From Xenophilus sp. L33 (lineage in GTDB: Bacteria; Pseudomonadota; Gammaproteobacteria; Burkholderiales; Burkholderiaceae_C): a DNA stretch of 64,000 bases. This document shows positions 1 to 7,844 of this stretch, one piece after another. The DNA is taken from positions 103,944 to 167,943 of the forward strand of contig NZ_LMUW01000054.1 in assembly GCF_009765735.1 (NCBI RefSeq), written 5' to 3'. The notes under the pieces are model-generated. The model made no database searches. It had not been told where the DNA came from and saw only the letters and a list, made by a program, of their open reading frames with translations. The number at the start of each line of letters is the position of its first letter. The first letter of the stretch is position 1. The translations under genes were made by a program, and so were the position numbers.

Positions 1-225
1 AACGCCTTCGCCGCCTACGGCGAACGCCTGCCGGCGGCTGCCGCCCGCCACGAGGTGCTGCCCACCGCCGCCGCGCTGCTGCGCCTGGCGCCCGGCCTGC
101 TCGCCGCCGGCCGCAGCGTCCCGCCGGCCGAGGCCTGGCCGCTCTACGTGCGCGACAAGGTGGCGCAGACGACCGAGGAGCGCGCTGCCGTGAAGGCGGC
201 GGCTTCGATGGCGGCAGCGACATGA
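1..225 (+). CDS. tsaB: TsaB, C-terminal part (tRNA t6A synthesis), partial
   Basis: The window opens inside a reading frame whose last 74 residues end with AEAWPLYVRDKVAQTT and an alanine-rich tail. The PLYVRDKVA motif close to the end is typical of TsaB, the non-catalytic partner of TsaD in threonylcarbamoyl-adenosine modification of ANN-decoding tRNAs. The stop codon overlaps the start of rimI as ATGA (222-225), which fits the common tsaB-rimI arrangement and implies coupled translation. The N-terminal ASKHA-fold part lies outside the window, so the identification rests on the tail motif and the neighbour. Confidence 0.85.
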   Translation, partial: NAFAAYGERLPAAAARHEVLPTAAALLRLAPGLLAAGRSVPPAEAWPLYVRDKVAQTTEERAAVKAAASMAAAT

Positions 226-800
226 GCGCAGTCTTGCAGCAGCCGCGCGAGGCGCGGCTCGAACCGATCACGCTCAAGCGGATCCCGGCGGTCTGCGCGG
301 TCGAGCAGACCGCCTACACCCATCCGTGGACGCCGGCCAACTTCACCGATTCGCTGGCCGCCGGCTACCACTGCCAGTGCCTGGTGGCGCCGCCGCCCGA
401 GGAGCCGCAGACCCCGCCACCGCGCCACACGCCGCTGCGCTGGGCGCGGGCGCTGCGCGCCGGCGGCGAGACGCTGATCGGCTACTTCGTCGCCATGAAG
501 GGCGTCGACGAGGTGCACCTGCTGAACATCACGGTGGCGCCGGCCTTCCAGCGCCAGGGCTGGGCGCCGCTGATGCTGGAGGCGCTGGCCGGCTGGTCGC
601 GCGGGCAGAACGCGCAGTGGCTCTGGCTGGAGGTTCGCGCCAGCAACCTGCGCGCGCTGGCCATCTACGAACGCAACGGCTTCCGCCGCGTCGGCATGCG
701 CAAGGGCTACTACCCGGCGCTCGGCGGCGGCCGCGAGGACGCGGTGGTGATGAGCCTGCGCCTGCAGGAGTCGAACACCGCCTGGGGCAACCTGGTTTGA
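222..800 (+). CDS. rimI: RimI-type ribosomal protein S18-alanine N-acetyltransferase
   Basis: The 192-residue product is a GNAT-fold acetyltransferase. The acetyl-CoA-binding strand and loop read HLLNITVAPAFQRQG (about residues 98-112). The RimI hallmark EVRASNLRALAIYERNGF and a following GMRKGYYP segment sit near residues 137-165. Members acetylate the N-terminal alanine of ribosomal protein S18. An insertion of about 25 residues between strands 2 and 3 (PPPEEPQTPPPRHTP region) makes it longer than E. coli RimI (148 residues). The start overlaps the tsaB stop and its own stop overlaps the next start (TTGA), so three genes are tightly coupled. Confidence 0.9.
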   Translation: MSAVLQQPREARLEPITLKRIPAVCAVEQTAYTHPWTPANFTDSLAAGYHCQCLVAPPPEEPQTPPPRHTPLRWARALRAGGETLIGYFVAMKGVDEVHLLNITVAPAFQRQGWAPLMLEALAGWSRGQNAQWLWLEVRASNLRALAIYERNGFRRVGMRKGYYPALGGGREDAVVMSLRLQESNTAWGNLV

Positions 801-1546
801 CCCGCGCCGCATTCCCGCTGGACGCGCGGCAGCGCGCGATGCTCGAGGAGATGGGCATCAAGCTGGTCGGCTGGCGCGATGCGCCGGTGGTGGTCGAAGC
901 GGCTGCCGAGGCGCCCGCGACGGCCGTGCTGGACGCTGCCGAGCCGGCGCCTACGCAGGAAGTCGCCGTCATCGCCGTCCGCCAACCGCCGGCCGCTGCA
1001 CCGGCGCCGCCTGCAACGCCGACCTCCATGCCCGCCAGCCACGGCGCCGCCGTCCTGGCCGAGCCGCCCTGCCTGCTCGACGGCGCGACCGCCGCGACCG
1101 GCGGCTGGCTGATCGTCGCCGACATGCCGCCCGAACCGGACGGCCGCCACGGCGAGCCCTTCGCCGGCGACGCCGGCCAGCTGCTGGACAACATGCTCCG
1201 CGCGCTGAAGCTGCGCGGCAGCGAGACCCCGGTGCACCTGATGCGCACCCATCGCGGCGTCGCCTCGGGCCAGCCCGGCAGCCCGCGCCCGGTGGCCGAG
1301 GCCTTCGGCGGCGCGATCGCCGCGCTGGCACCGCGGCTGGTGCTGGCCATGGGCCCGCTGGCCGCCCAGTCGCTGATGCAGAGCGCCGAGCCGCTCGGCA
1401 AGCTGCGCGGCCGGGTGCTGGCACTGCCGACGGATGGCGGCCCGCCGCTGGTCGCCACCTATCACCCGGCTTACCTGTTGCGCAATCCGGCCGACAAGGG
1501 CCGCGCCTGGGCCGACCTCTGTCTGGCGGCCGCGCAGTGGCGCTGA
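797..1546 (+). CDS. Uracil-DNA glycosylase family 4/5-like protein, degenerate motifs
   Basis: From a TTG start overlapping the rimI stop (TTGA, 797-800) the product is 249 residues; an internal ATG at 839 is the alternative. After a proline/alanine-rich linker of about 90 residues comes a UDG-superfamily core. It keeps GEPFAGDAGQLLDNML (motif A, second half) and the motif C segment TYHPAYLLRNP near the end. The first half of motif A, normally GEAPG, reads ADMPP, and motif B is not recognisable. The four iron-sulphur cysteines of family 4 are absent: only two cysteines exist in the chain. A base-excision role is therefore family-based inference. The protein could be a divergent or inactive glycosylase. 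Confidence 0.75.
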   Translation: MTRAAFPLDARQRAMLEEMGIKLVGWRDAPVVVEAAAEAPATAVLDAAEPAPTQEVAVIAVRQPPAAAPAPPATPTSMPASHGAAVLAEPPCLLDGATAATGGWLIVADMPPEPDGRHGEPFAGDAGQLLDNMLRALKLRGSETPVHLMRTHRGVASGQPGSPRPVAEAFGGAIAALAPRLVLAMGPLAAQSLMQSAEPLGKLRGRVLALPTDGGPPLVATYHPAYLLRNPADKGRAWADLCLAAAQWR

Positions 1547-1573
1547 GCCGCTGAGCCCGCCACGGCCAGAACC

Positions 1574-1579
1574 TAGAAT
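1574..1579 (+). promoter_or_regulatory. Possible -10 box of pyrF (leaderless start)
   Basis: TAGAAT lies 6 bases before the pyrF ATG. With normal -10 spacing, transcription would begin at or next to the A of the ATG, giving a leaderless mRNA. No convincing -35 box is seen at the expected distance (CTGAGC at 1551-1556), and there is no Shine-Dalgarno sequence. Confidence 0.4.
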
Positions 1580-1585
1580 TCCGCC

Positions 1586-2410
1586 ATGAATTTCCTGGAC
1601 CAGTTGCGCGCCGCCGAGCGCCAGAACGGCTCGCTGCTGTGCGTCGGCCTCGACCCGGAGCCGGCGAAGTTTCCGGCCGGGCTGCGCGGCGACGCCGGCA
1701 AGATCTACGACTTCTGCGCCCGCATCGTCGACGCCACCGCCGACCTGGCGATCGCCTTCAAGCCGCAGATCGCCTACTTCTCCGCCCACCGCGCCGAAGC
1801 CCAGCTGGAGCAGCTGATGGCGCACATGCGCCGCAACGCGCCCGGCGTGCCGGTGATCCTGGACGCCAAGCGCGGCGACATCGGCTCGACCGCCGAGCAG
1901 TACGCCCGCGAGGCCTTCGAGCGCTACGACGCCGACGCGGTCACCCTGTCGCCCTTCATGGGCTTCGATTCGGTCGAGCCCTACCTGCGGCACGCCGGCA
2001 AGGGCGCCTTCCTGCTCTGCCGCACCAGCAACCCGGGCGGCGACGACCTGCAGGCGCAGCGGCTGGCCGGCCTGCCGGGCGAGCCCTTTCTCTATGAGCA
2101 CGTGGCGCGGCTGGCGCAGGGCCCCTGGAACCTGAACGGCCAGCTGGGCCTGGTGGTCGGCGCCACCTACCCGGCCGAGATCGAACGGGTGCGGGCGCTG
2201 GCGCCGACGGTGCCGCTGCTCATCCCGGGCGTCGGCGCGCAGGGCGGCGACGCGGTCGCCACGGTACGGGCCGGCTGGCGGCCGGACGCGCCGATCGTGG
2301 TCAATTCGTCGCGCGCCATCCTCTACGCCTCGGCTGGCGACGATTTCGCCGAGGCCGCCCGGCGGGCGGCGATCGCCACGCGGGACATCCTGCAGGCCGC
2401 CAAGCCCTGA
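1586..2410 (+). CDS. pyrF: Orotidine-5'-phosphate decarboxylase, type 2
   Basis: The product decarboxylates OMP to UMP, the last step of de novo pyrimidine synthesis in the cytoplasm. The 274-residue length fits the longer type 2 (Mycobacterium/Myxococcus-like) OMP decarboxylases. The catalytic signature [16 protein letters not shown] is near residues 91-106, and the C-terminal phosphate-binding region is [20 protein letters not shown] near residue 20 is the type 2 N-terminal strand. No Shine-Dalgarno sequence precedes the ATG, and a TAGAAT box ends only 6 bases upstream. Confidence 0.96.
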   Translation: MNFLDQLRAAERQNGSLLCVGLDPEPAKFPAGLRGDAGKIYDFCARIVDATADLAIAFKPQIAYFSAHRAEAQLEQLMAHMRRNAPGVPVILDAKRGDIGSTAEQYAREAFERYDADAVTLSPFMGFDSVEPYLRHAGKGAFLLCRTSNPGGDDLQAQRLAGLPGEPFLYEHVARLAQGPWNLNGQLGLVVGATYPAEIERVRALAPTVPLLIPGVGAQGGDAVATVRAGWRPDAPIVVNSSRAILYASAGDDFAEAARRAAIATRDILQAAKP

Positions 2411-2500
2411 CATTTGCGTCAGTCCGTCGACAGAGCCTGTGAAGCAGGTTGACGGAAAAAGTCACAATTTTTCACAGTCGTCGAACTAATGTTCTCTTCG

Positions 2501-2530
2501 ACCGTCCGGCATGCCGTGTAAACGGACGGT
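2501..2530. repeat. Inverted repeat upstream of the DUF1800 gene
   Basis: ACCGTCCG (2501-2508) and CGGACGGT (2523-2530) are perfect 8-base arms separated by 14 bases in the 185-base gap between pyrF and the DUF1800 gene. It could be an operator or a leader hairpin. No run of T follows, so a rho-independent terminator is unlikely. The rest of the gap contains a TTGACG at 2449-2454 without a clear matching -10 box. Confidence 0.5.
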
Positions 2531-2595
2531 AAAGACCCGGGCATAACATTTGCCTCACATCAAAGGCGCGAGGGGCGCCGAGGAGCGAGGAATCC

Positions 2596-4461
2596 ATGCT
2601 GGAAGCTATCGAAAGCGGTCGCGCCGAGGCGACCGTCGAGGAAGAACGCGCGCGTCCGATCGCCGCGAGGCCCGCACCGATCGTGTCGTCGAGGCCGATC
2701 CCGTTTGCCGCCACCCTGACCGCGGCGGCCGCGCTCGCGGCCTGCGGCGGCGGTGGCGGTGGCGGTTCCGGCGGCGTCGCGCTCAGTGGCACCACGCCGA
2801 ACAGCTCGGTCAACGCCAACAGCAACACCGGCGCCACCACCACCGTCGCCGCGGGCAGCCTGACGCCGCTGGGCACCACCGCGGCGGCCCAGACCTACGC
2901 CTACACCGCCCCGAAGAGCCCGGACGAGGCGGCGCGTTTCCTGCTGCAGGCCCAGTTCTCGGCCTCGGATGCGGACATCGCCGCGGTCACCGCCCAGGGC
3001 TACCTGCCCTGGCTCGGCGCCCAGGCCGACCTGCCGCAGACCCAGACCGGCTGGGCCTGGATCTCGTCGAAGACCTATAACACGGTCAACGTCGACGACA
3101 TGATCTGGAACCAGCTCATGACCTCGACCGACGGCTTCAGGAAGCGCGCGGCGCTGGCGCTGACCGAGATCTTCGTGGTGAGCGCCAACAACATCGGCTC
3201 CAACTGGCCCGACCTGATGATGGCCCAGTACTGGGACACGATGGTCGCCGGCGTCACCGGCACCTTCCGCCAGCTGCTCGAGAACGTGACCCTCAATCCG
3301 GCGATGGGCTACTTCCTCAACACCAAGGGCAACCAGCAGGCCAACGCGCAGGGCCGCCAGCCGGACGAGAACTACGCCCGCGAGGTGATGCAGCTGATGA
3401 CCATCGGGCTGTACATGCTGAACCCGGACGGCACCCCGATCAACGGTTCCGACGGCACGCCGCAGCCGACCTTCGCCCAGGCCGACGTCTCGAACCTGGC
3501 CAGCGTCTTCACCGGCTACGACCTCGACATCACCGACAACGAGCGCAACGGCTTCACGCCGCCCGGCGCCACCTACACCATCGAGAGCAACGCCTGGACC
3601 CAGCGCCCGATGGCGCTGAACCCGGTCTACCACTCGCGCACCGCCGCCACCTTCCTCGGCGCCACGGTGCCGGCCAATGCCACCGGCCCCGACTCGCTGA
3701 AGATCGCGCTCGACACGCTGGCCAACCATCCGAACGTCGGCCCGTTCATCGGCAAGCAGCTGATCCAGCGGCTGGTGACCAGCAACCCGAGCGCGGCCTA
3801 CGTGGCGCGGATCTCGGCGGTCTTCGCCAACAACGGCGCCGGCGTGCGCGGCGACATGAAGAGCGTCTTCGCCGCGATCCTGCTCGACAACGAGGCCCGC
3901 AGCCCGGCCGGCCTGACCGACAACACCTACGGCCGTCTGCGCGAGCCGATGCTGCGCTACGCCCAATGGGCGCGCACCTTCGGCGGCACCTCGACCACCG
4001 GCAACTGGAAGATCGGCGACCTGTCTTCCACCACCTACGGGCTGGGGCAGAGCCCGCTGCGCTCGCCCTCGGTGTTCAACTTCTTCGCGCCCGGCTACGT
4101 GCCGCCCTCGACCGCGATCGCCGCCGCCAAGCTGCTGGCGCCCGAGTTCCAGCTGGTCGACGAGACCACCGTCGGCGGCTACCTCAACTTCGTCCAGGGC
4201 CAGCTGCCGATCAACACCAAGGACGTCAACGGCACCTACGCCAACGAGCTGGCGCTGGTGCTCGACCCGGTCTCGCTGGTCGCCCGGCTGAACCTGATGC
4301 TCACCGGCAACCAGCTGTCGGCCGACGTGGTCAGCCTCATCACCACCGCGCTCAACACGCCGGCGGTGACTTCCACCAGCACCACCGCGGTGAAGATGAA
4401 CCGGGTCTATGCGGCGATCCTGATGGTGCTGGCCGCGCCCTCCTACCTGATCCAGAAATAA
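2596..4461 (+). CDS. DUF1800 domain protein, probable exported lipoprotein
   Basis: The 621-residue protein belongs to the DUF1800 family, which has no established biochemical role and is usually encoded beside a DUF1501 protein, as here. Family-like segments include PDENYAREVMQLMTIGL (about residues 255-271), which contains the characteristic NYAREVMQL stretch, and RAALALTEIFVVS. A hydrophobic stretch ending ALAAC, followed by a seven-glycine tract, looks like a lipobox with Cys50. It is preceded by an unusually long 30-residue charged N-terminus, so a later true start is possible. The chosen ATG follows GAGGAGCGAGG. The DUF1501 gene starts 11 bases downstream. Confidence 0.85.
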   Translation: MLEAIESGRAEATVEEERARPIAARPAPIVSSRPIPFAATLTAAAALAACGGGGGGGSGGVALSGTTPNSSVNANSNTGATTTVAAGSLTPLGTTAAAQTYAYTAPKSPDEAARFLLQAQFSASDADIAAVTAQGYLPWLGAQADLPQTQTGWAWISSKTYNTVNVDDMIWNQLMTSTDGFRKRAALALTEIFVVSANNIGSNWPDLMMAQYWDTMVAGVTGTFRQLLENVTLNPAMGYFLNTKGNQQANAQGRQPDENYAREVMQLMTIGLYMLNPDGTPINGSDGTPQPTFAQADVSNLASVFTGYDLDITDNERNGFTPPGATYTIESNAWTQRPMALNPVYHSRTAATFLGATVPANATGPDSLKIALDTLANHPNVGPFIGKQLIQRLVTSNPSAAYVARISAVFANNGAGVRGDMKSVFAAILLDNEARSPAGLTDNTYGRLREPMLRYAQWARTFGGTSTTGNWKIGDLSSTTYGLGQSPLRSPSVFNFFAPGYVPPSTAIAAAKLLAPEFQLVDETTVGGYLNFVQGQLPINTKDVNGTYANELALVLDPVSLVARLNLMLTGNQLSADVVSLITTALNTPAVTSTSTTAVKMNRVYAAILMVLAAPSYLIQK

Positions 4462-4472
4462 GGCGAGCCGCG

Positions 4473-5948
4473 ATGTACCTGATCGACCCCAAGGCCCAGA
4501 CGCGCCGCGCCTTCCTGCGCCGCTCCGGCCAGCTGGCCCTGACCGGCACCGCGCTGCCCTTCGCCCTCAACCTCGCCGCGATGGGCGAGGCCGCGGCCCA
4601 GGCGGCCGCGCCGGAGGACTACAAGGCGCTGGTCTGCGTCTTCCTCTACGGCGGCAACGACTATGCGAACACCGTCGTCACCTACGACCAGCCGAGCTAC
4701 GACGCCTACAACGCGATCCGGCTGCCCAGCACCTCGGGCGGCCTGGCGATCCCGCAGGCCAGCCTCGCCGCCACCTTGCTGACGCCGACCACCGCGCTGC
4801 CGAACGGCCGCCAGTACGCGCTGAACCCGACGATGACGCAGCTGGCGACGCTCTTCAACACCGACCAGAAGATGGCGGTGCAGCTGAACGTCGGCCCGCT
4901 GGTGGTGCCGCTGACGCGCTCGACCTACAACATGAACAGCAAGGCCTACCCGATCCCGCCGAAGCTGTTCTCGCACATCGACCAGCAGTCGACCTGGCAG
5001 TCGGACGCGCCGGCCGGCTCGACCGTCGGCTGGGGCGGCGAGATCGGCGACATCTCGCTGAACCAGAACACCAATTCGCTGTTCACCTGCATCTCGGTGG
5101 CCGGCAACGCGGTCTTCCTGTCGGGCGACACCGCACTGCAATACCAGGTCAGCACCGGCGGCGCGGTGCAGATCAACAGCCTCGCCAGCAGCCCTTTCGG
5201 CTCCAGCACGGTGAAGGCGGCGATGGTGCAGCTGGCGCAGCAGACCCGCACCCACGTGATGGAGAACGAATACAACCGGGTGACCAAGCGCTCGGTCGAC
5301 GCGCAGGGCCAGGTCACGACCGCGATCGGCGCCTCGACCTTCACGCCCACCGATGCCTTCGGAAGCCTGAACACCGGCCTGGCGCAGCAGCTCAAGATGG
5401 TGGCGCGCATCATCCGCGGCCGCTCCACGCTTGGCGCCAAGCGGCAGGTGTTCTTCGTCTCGATGGGCGGCTTCGACCTGCACTCCGGCCTGATCGCCAA
5501 CCACGGCCCGCTGCTGCAGCAGCTGAGCGACGCGATGGCCGCCTTCTACCGGCAGACCGTCGCGCTCGGCATCTCGAACAACGTGACCGCCTTCACCGCG
5601 TCGGACTTCGGCCGCACCCTGGCCAGCAACGGCGACGGCGCCGACCACGGCTGGGGCAGCCATCACTTCGTGGTCGGCGGCGCGGTGCAGGGCAAGCAGA
5701 TCTACGGCACGCCGCAGGTGGTGAGCATCAACAACACCTCGACCCTGCCGGGCTACGACGGCCACGTCGGCCAGGGCCGGCTGATCCCGACCACTGCGGT
5801 CGACCAGTACGGCGCCACCCTGGCCAAGTGGTTCGGCGTGCCGGCGGGCAGCCTGCCGGGCATCCTGCCGAACCTGAAGAACTTCGGCGGCACCGACAGC
5901 AACGGCGTCGCCTACCCGCAGGACGTCGGCTTCATGGCGCCGGCCTGA
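4473..5948 (+). CDS. DUF1501 domain protein with Tat signal
   Basis: The 491-residue product starts with a twin-arginine-like signal (RRAFLRRSGQLALTG, then a hydrophobic stretch to AAAQAA), so it is expected to be exported folded. The rest matches the DUF1501 family, which is related to the alkaline-phosphatase/sulfatase fold. Family-like pieces are VFLYGGNDYANTVV near residue 55, SMGGFDLHSG near residue 330, and the C-terminal TASDFGRTLASNGDGADHGWG with candidate metal ligands Asp and His. It forms an operon with the DUF1800 gene 11 bases upstream. Substrate and function of this widespread pair are unknown. Its 3' end overlaps the convergent IclR gene by 17 bases. Confidence 0.85.
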   Translation: MYLIDPKAQTRRAFLRRSGQLALTGTALPFALNLAAMGEAAAQAAAPEDYKALVCVFLYGGNDYANTVVTYDQPSYDAYNAIRLPSTSGGLAIPQASLAATLLTPTTALPNGRQYALNPTMTQLATLFNTDQKMAVQLNVGPLVVPLTRSTYNMNSKAYPIPPKLFSHIDQQSTWQSDAPAGSTVGWGGEIGDISLNQNTNSLFTCISVAGNAVFLSGDTALQYQVSTGGAVQINSLASSPFGSSTVKAAMVQLAQQTRTHVMENEYNRVTKRSVDAQGQVTTAIGASTFTPTDAFGSLNTGLAQQLKMVARIIRGRSTLGAKRQVFFVSMGGFDLHSGLIANHGPLLQQLSDAMAAFYRQTVALGISNNVTAFTASDFGRTLASNGDGADHGWGSHHFVVGGAVQGKQIYGTPQVVSINNTSTLPGYDGHVGQGRLIPTTAVDQYGATLAKWFGVPAGSLPGILPNLKNFGGTDSNGVAYPQDVGFMAPA

Positions 5949-6783
5949 GGGCTTGCGCGGCGGCGGGCGACCAGCCCAGCCGCTGCGACACCCGGTCGGC
6001 GGCGGCCTTCATCGTCGTCGCCAGTGCGCTGTCCCAGGCGGTGTCGAAGATCGCGGCCGGCCCGATCGCGGTCAGCGCCAGCACGATCGCGCCGGTGTGG
6101 TCGAAGACCGGCGCCGACATCGCGTTCACGCCCGGCAGGATCTCGCCCTCGGAGCGGCTGAGGCCGTGCGCGCGGACCTCTTGCAACTGGGCCTCGAAGG
6201 CCTTCCAGCTCGGCAGCGGCCGCACCGGCAGCGTGCCGTGGCGTGAGGGTGTCGCGGCGGGCGCGCGGCGCTCGCGCTGGCGCTCCTCCTCCAGCAGCCG
6301 CTCGACCTCGGCCGGCGGCAGGTAGGCGCCGAAGAGCCGCCCCGAGGCGGTGTTGGTCAGCGAGAAGACCGTGCCGTGGCGCATGTTGACGTGCAGCGCC
6401 GACGGCGATTCGGCGATCCGCACGATGGTCGCGCCGCGGTCGCCCCAGACCGCGATCGCCATCGTGTGGCCGACCTCGGCCGCCAGTTCGCCGATCAGCG
6501 GCGTGGCGATGTGCACCGGGTCGGCCTGCTGCAGCGCGATCAGCCCCAGTTGCAAGGCCAGCGGTCCGAGCAGATAGTGGCCGCTGGTGCGATCCTGTTC
6601 GACCAGGCCGAGCCGGCCGAAGCTGACCATGTACGGATGGGCCTTGGCCGGCGACATCTCGGCCTCGCGCGCCAGGTCCTTGAGCGCCATCGGGCGGCCT
6701 TCGTGGACCAGCGCGCGCAGCAGCTGGCCGCCCACCTCGATGCTCTGGATGCCCCGCTGGGCGCTGTTTTGAGATTCGTTCAT
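5932..6783 (-). CDS. IclR-family transcriptional regulator
   Basis: The 283-residue protein starts at MNESQNSAQRG; an in-frame ATG at 6801 would add six residues. An N-terminal winged helix (QSIEVGGQLLRALVHEGRPM, then LAREAEMSPAKAHPYM) is followed by an IclR effector domain with GHTMAIAVWGDRGATIVRI and NTASGRLFGAYLPP. The gene is divergent from the MBL/mhaAB/hmgA/fahA operon, so it is probably that operon's regulator with a phenylacetate-derived aromatic acid as ligand (inference). Two perfect 7-base-arm inverted repeats sit just upstream of its start. Confidence 0.9.
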   Translation of the reverse strand: MNESQNSAQRGIQSIEVGGQLLRALVHEGRPMALKDLAREAEMSPAKAHPYMVSFGRLGLVEQDRTSGHYLLGPLALQLGLIALQQADPVHIATPLIGELAAEVGHTMAIAVWGDRGATIVRIAESPSALHVNMRHGTVFSLTNTASGRLFGAYLPPAEVERLLEEERQRERRAPAATPSRHGTLPVRPLPSWKAFEAQLQEVRAHGLSRSEGEILPGVNAMSAPVFDHTGAIVLALTAIGPAAIFDTAWDSALATTMKAAADRVSQRLGWSPAAAQALRPAP

Positions 6784-6808
6784 GCAGAAGGCATTAGACA
6801 TTAACTGA

Positions 6809-6829
6809 TCGAGGATTTACACTCCTCGA
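6809..6829. promoter_or_regulatory. Candidate IclR operator 1
   Basis: TCGAGGA (6809-6815), a 7-base spacer, then TCCTCGA (6823-6829) form a perfect inverted repeat in the divergent promoter region. Its geometry is identical to the neighbouring site at 6828-6848. Confidence 0.6.
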
Positions 6830-6848
6830 ATTCGTCCCACGCGAATTC
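6828..6848. promoter_or_regulatory. Candidate IclR operator 2
   Basis: GAATTCG (6828-6834), a 7-base spacer and CGAATTC (6842-6848) form a second perfect inverted repeat with the same 7-7-7 geometry as the first, overlapping it by two bases. Together they could give cooperative binding of a tetrameric IclR-type regulator controlling both directions. Confidence 0.6.
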
Positions 6849-6880
6849 ATTCATCTTAGTCAAACTGCAGGAGACCCGCG

Positions 6881-7840
6881 ATGACCGCCACCAAGAAATT
6901 CGCCAGCCAGGCCGACCTCGAAGAAAAGAAGGTCACCTTCAGCCAGATTTCCGAACATGCCTGGGCCTACACCGCCGAGGGCGACCCCAACACCGGCATC
7001 GTCATCGGCGACGACGCGGTGCTGGTGGCCGACACGCAGGCCACGCCGGCCATGGCGGCCGACGTCATCCGCCGCATCCGCGAGGTGACCGACAAGCCGA
7101 TCAAGTACGTGGTGCTCACGCACTACCACGCGGTGCGCGTGCTCGGCGCCGCGGCCTACGAGCCCGAGCAGATCCTGGCCAGCCAGGACACCTACGACCT
7201 GATCGTCGAGCGCGGCGAGCAGGACAAGGCCAGCGAGATCGGCCGCTTCCCGCGTCTCTTCCAGAATGTCGAGACGGTCCCGCCGGGCATGACCTGGCCG
7301 ACGATGACCTTCACCGGCAAGATGACCGTCTGGCTCGGCAAGCTCGAAGTCCAGCTGCTGCAGCTGGGCCGCGGCCATACCAAGGGCGACACGGTCGTCT
7401 GGCTGCCGGGCGAGCAGACCCTGCTGAGCGGCGACCTGGTCGAGTTCGGCGCCACGCCCTACGCCGGCGACGCCTACTTCAAGGACTGGCCGCAGACGCT
7501 CGACAACGTCGCGGCACTGAAGCCCAAGGCGCTGGTGCCCGGCCGCGGCGCCGCGCTCACCACGCCGGCCGACGTGGCGCAGGGCCTCGCCGACACCCGC
7601 AACTTCATCGCCGACGTGTACGCCAACGTGCAGAAGGGCGTGGCCGCCGGCAAGGACCTCAACGCGGTCTACAAGGACACCTACGCCGCGCTCAAGCCCA
7701 AGTACGGCCACTGGGTCATCTTCGACCACTGCATGCCCTTCGACGTGACCCGCTGCTTCGACGAGGCCACCGAATATGTCGACCCCCGCATCTGGACCGC
7801 CGAGCGCGACATCGAGATGTGGAAGGCCCTGGAAACCTGA
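6881..7840 (+). CDS. MBL-fold metallo-hydrolase-like protein, altered metal motif
   Basis: The 319-residue protein has the metallo-beta-lactamase fold: VLVADTQATPA (strand and Asp51), TKGDTVVWLPGEQTLLSGDLVE and a late His. The signature HxHxDH reads HYHAVR at residues 81-86, so the Asp and third His that normally bind the second metal are replaced by Val and Arg. The second-half motif GRGHTKGD is present. This suggests one metal site or none. The gene is first in the homogentisate operon, 4 bases before mhaA, behind GGAG and an ATG. The substrate is unknown; hydrolysis of an aromatic ester or lactone feeding the pathway is only a guess. Confidence 0.85.
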   Translation: MTATKKFASQADLEEKKVTFSQISEHAWAYTAEGDPNTGIVIGDDAVLVADTQATPAMAADVIRRIREVTDKPIKYVVLTHYHAVRVLGAAAYEPEQILASQDTYDLIVERGEQDKASEIGRFPRLFQNVETVPPGMTWPTMTFTGKMTVWLGKLEVQLLQLGRGHTKGDTVVWLPGEQTLLSGDLVEFGATPYAGDAYFKDWPQTLDNVAALKPKALVPGRGAALTTPADVAQGLADTRNFIADVYANVQKGVAAGKDLNAVYKDTYAALKPKYGHWVIFDHCMPFDVTRCFDEATEYVDPRIWTAERDIEMWKALET

Positions 7841-7844
7841 AGCC

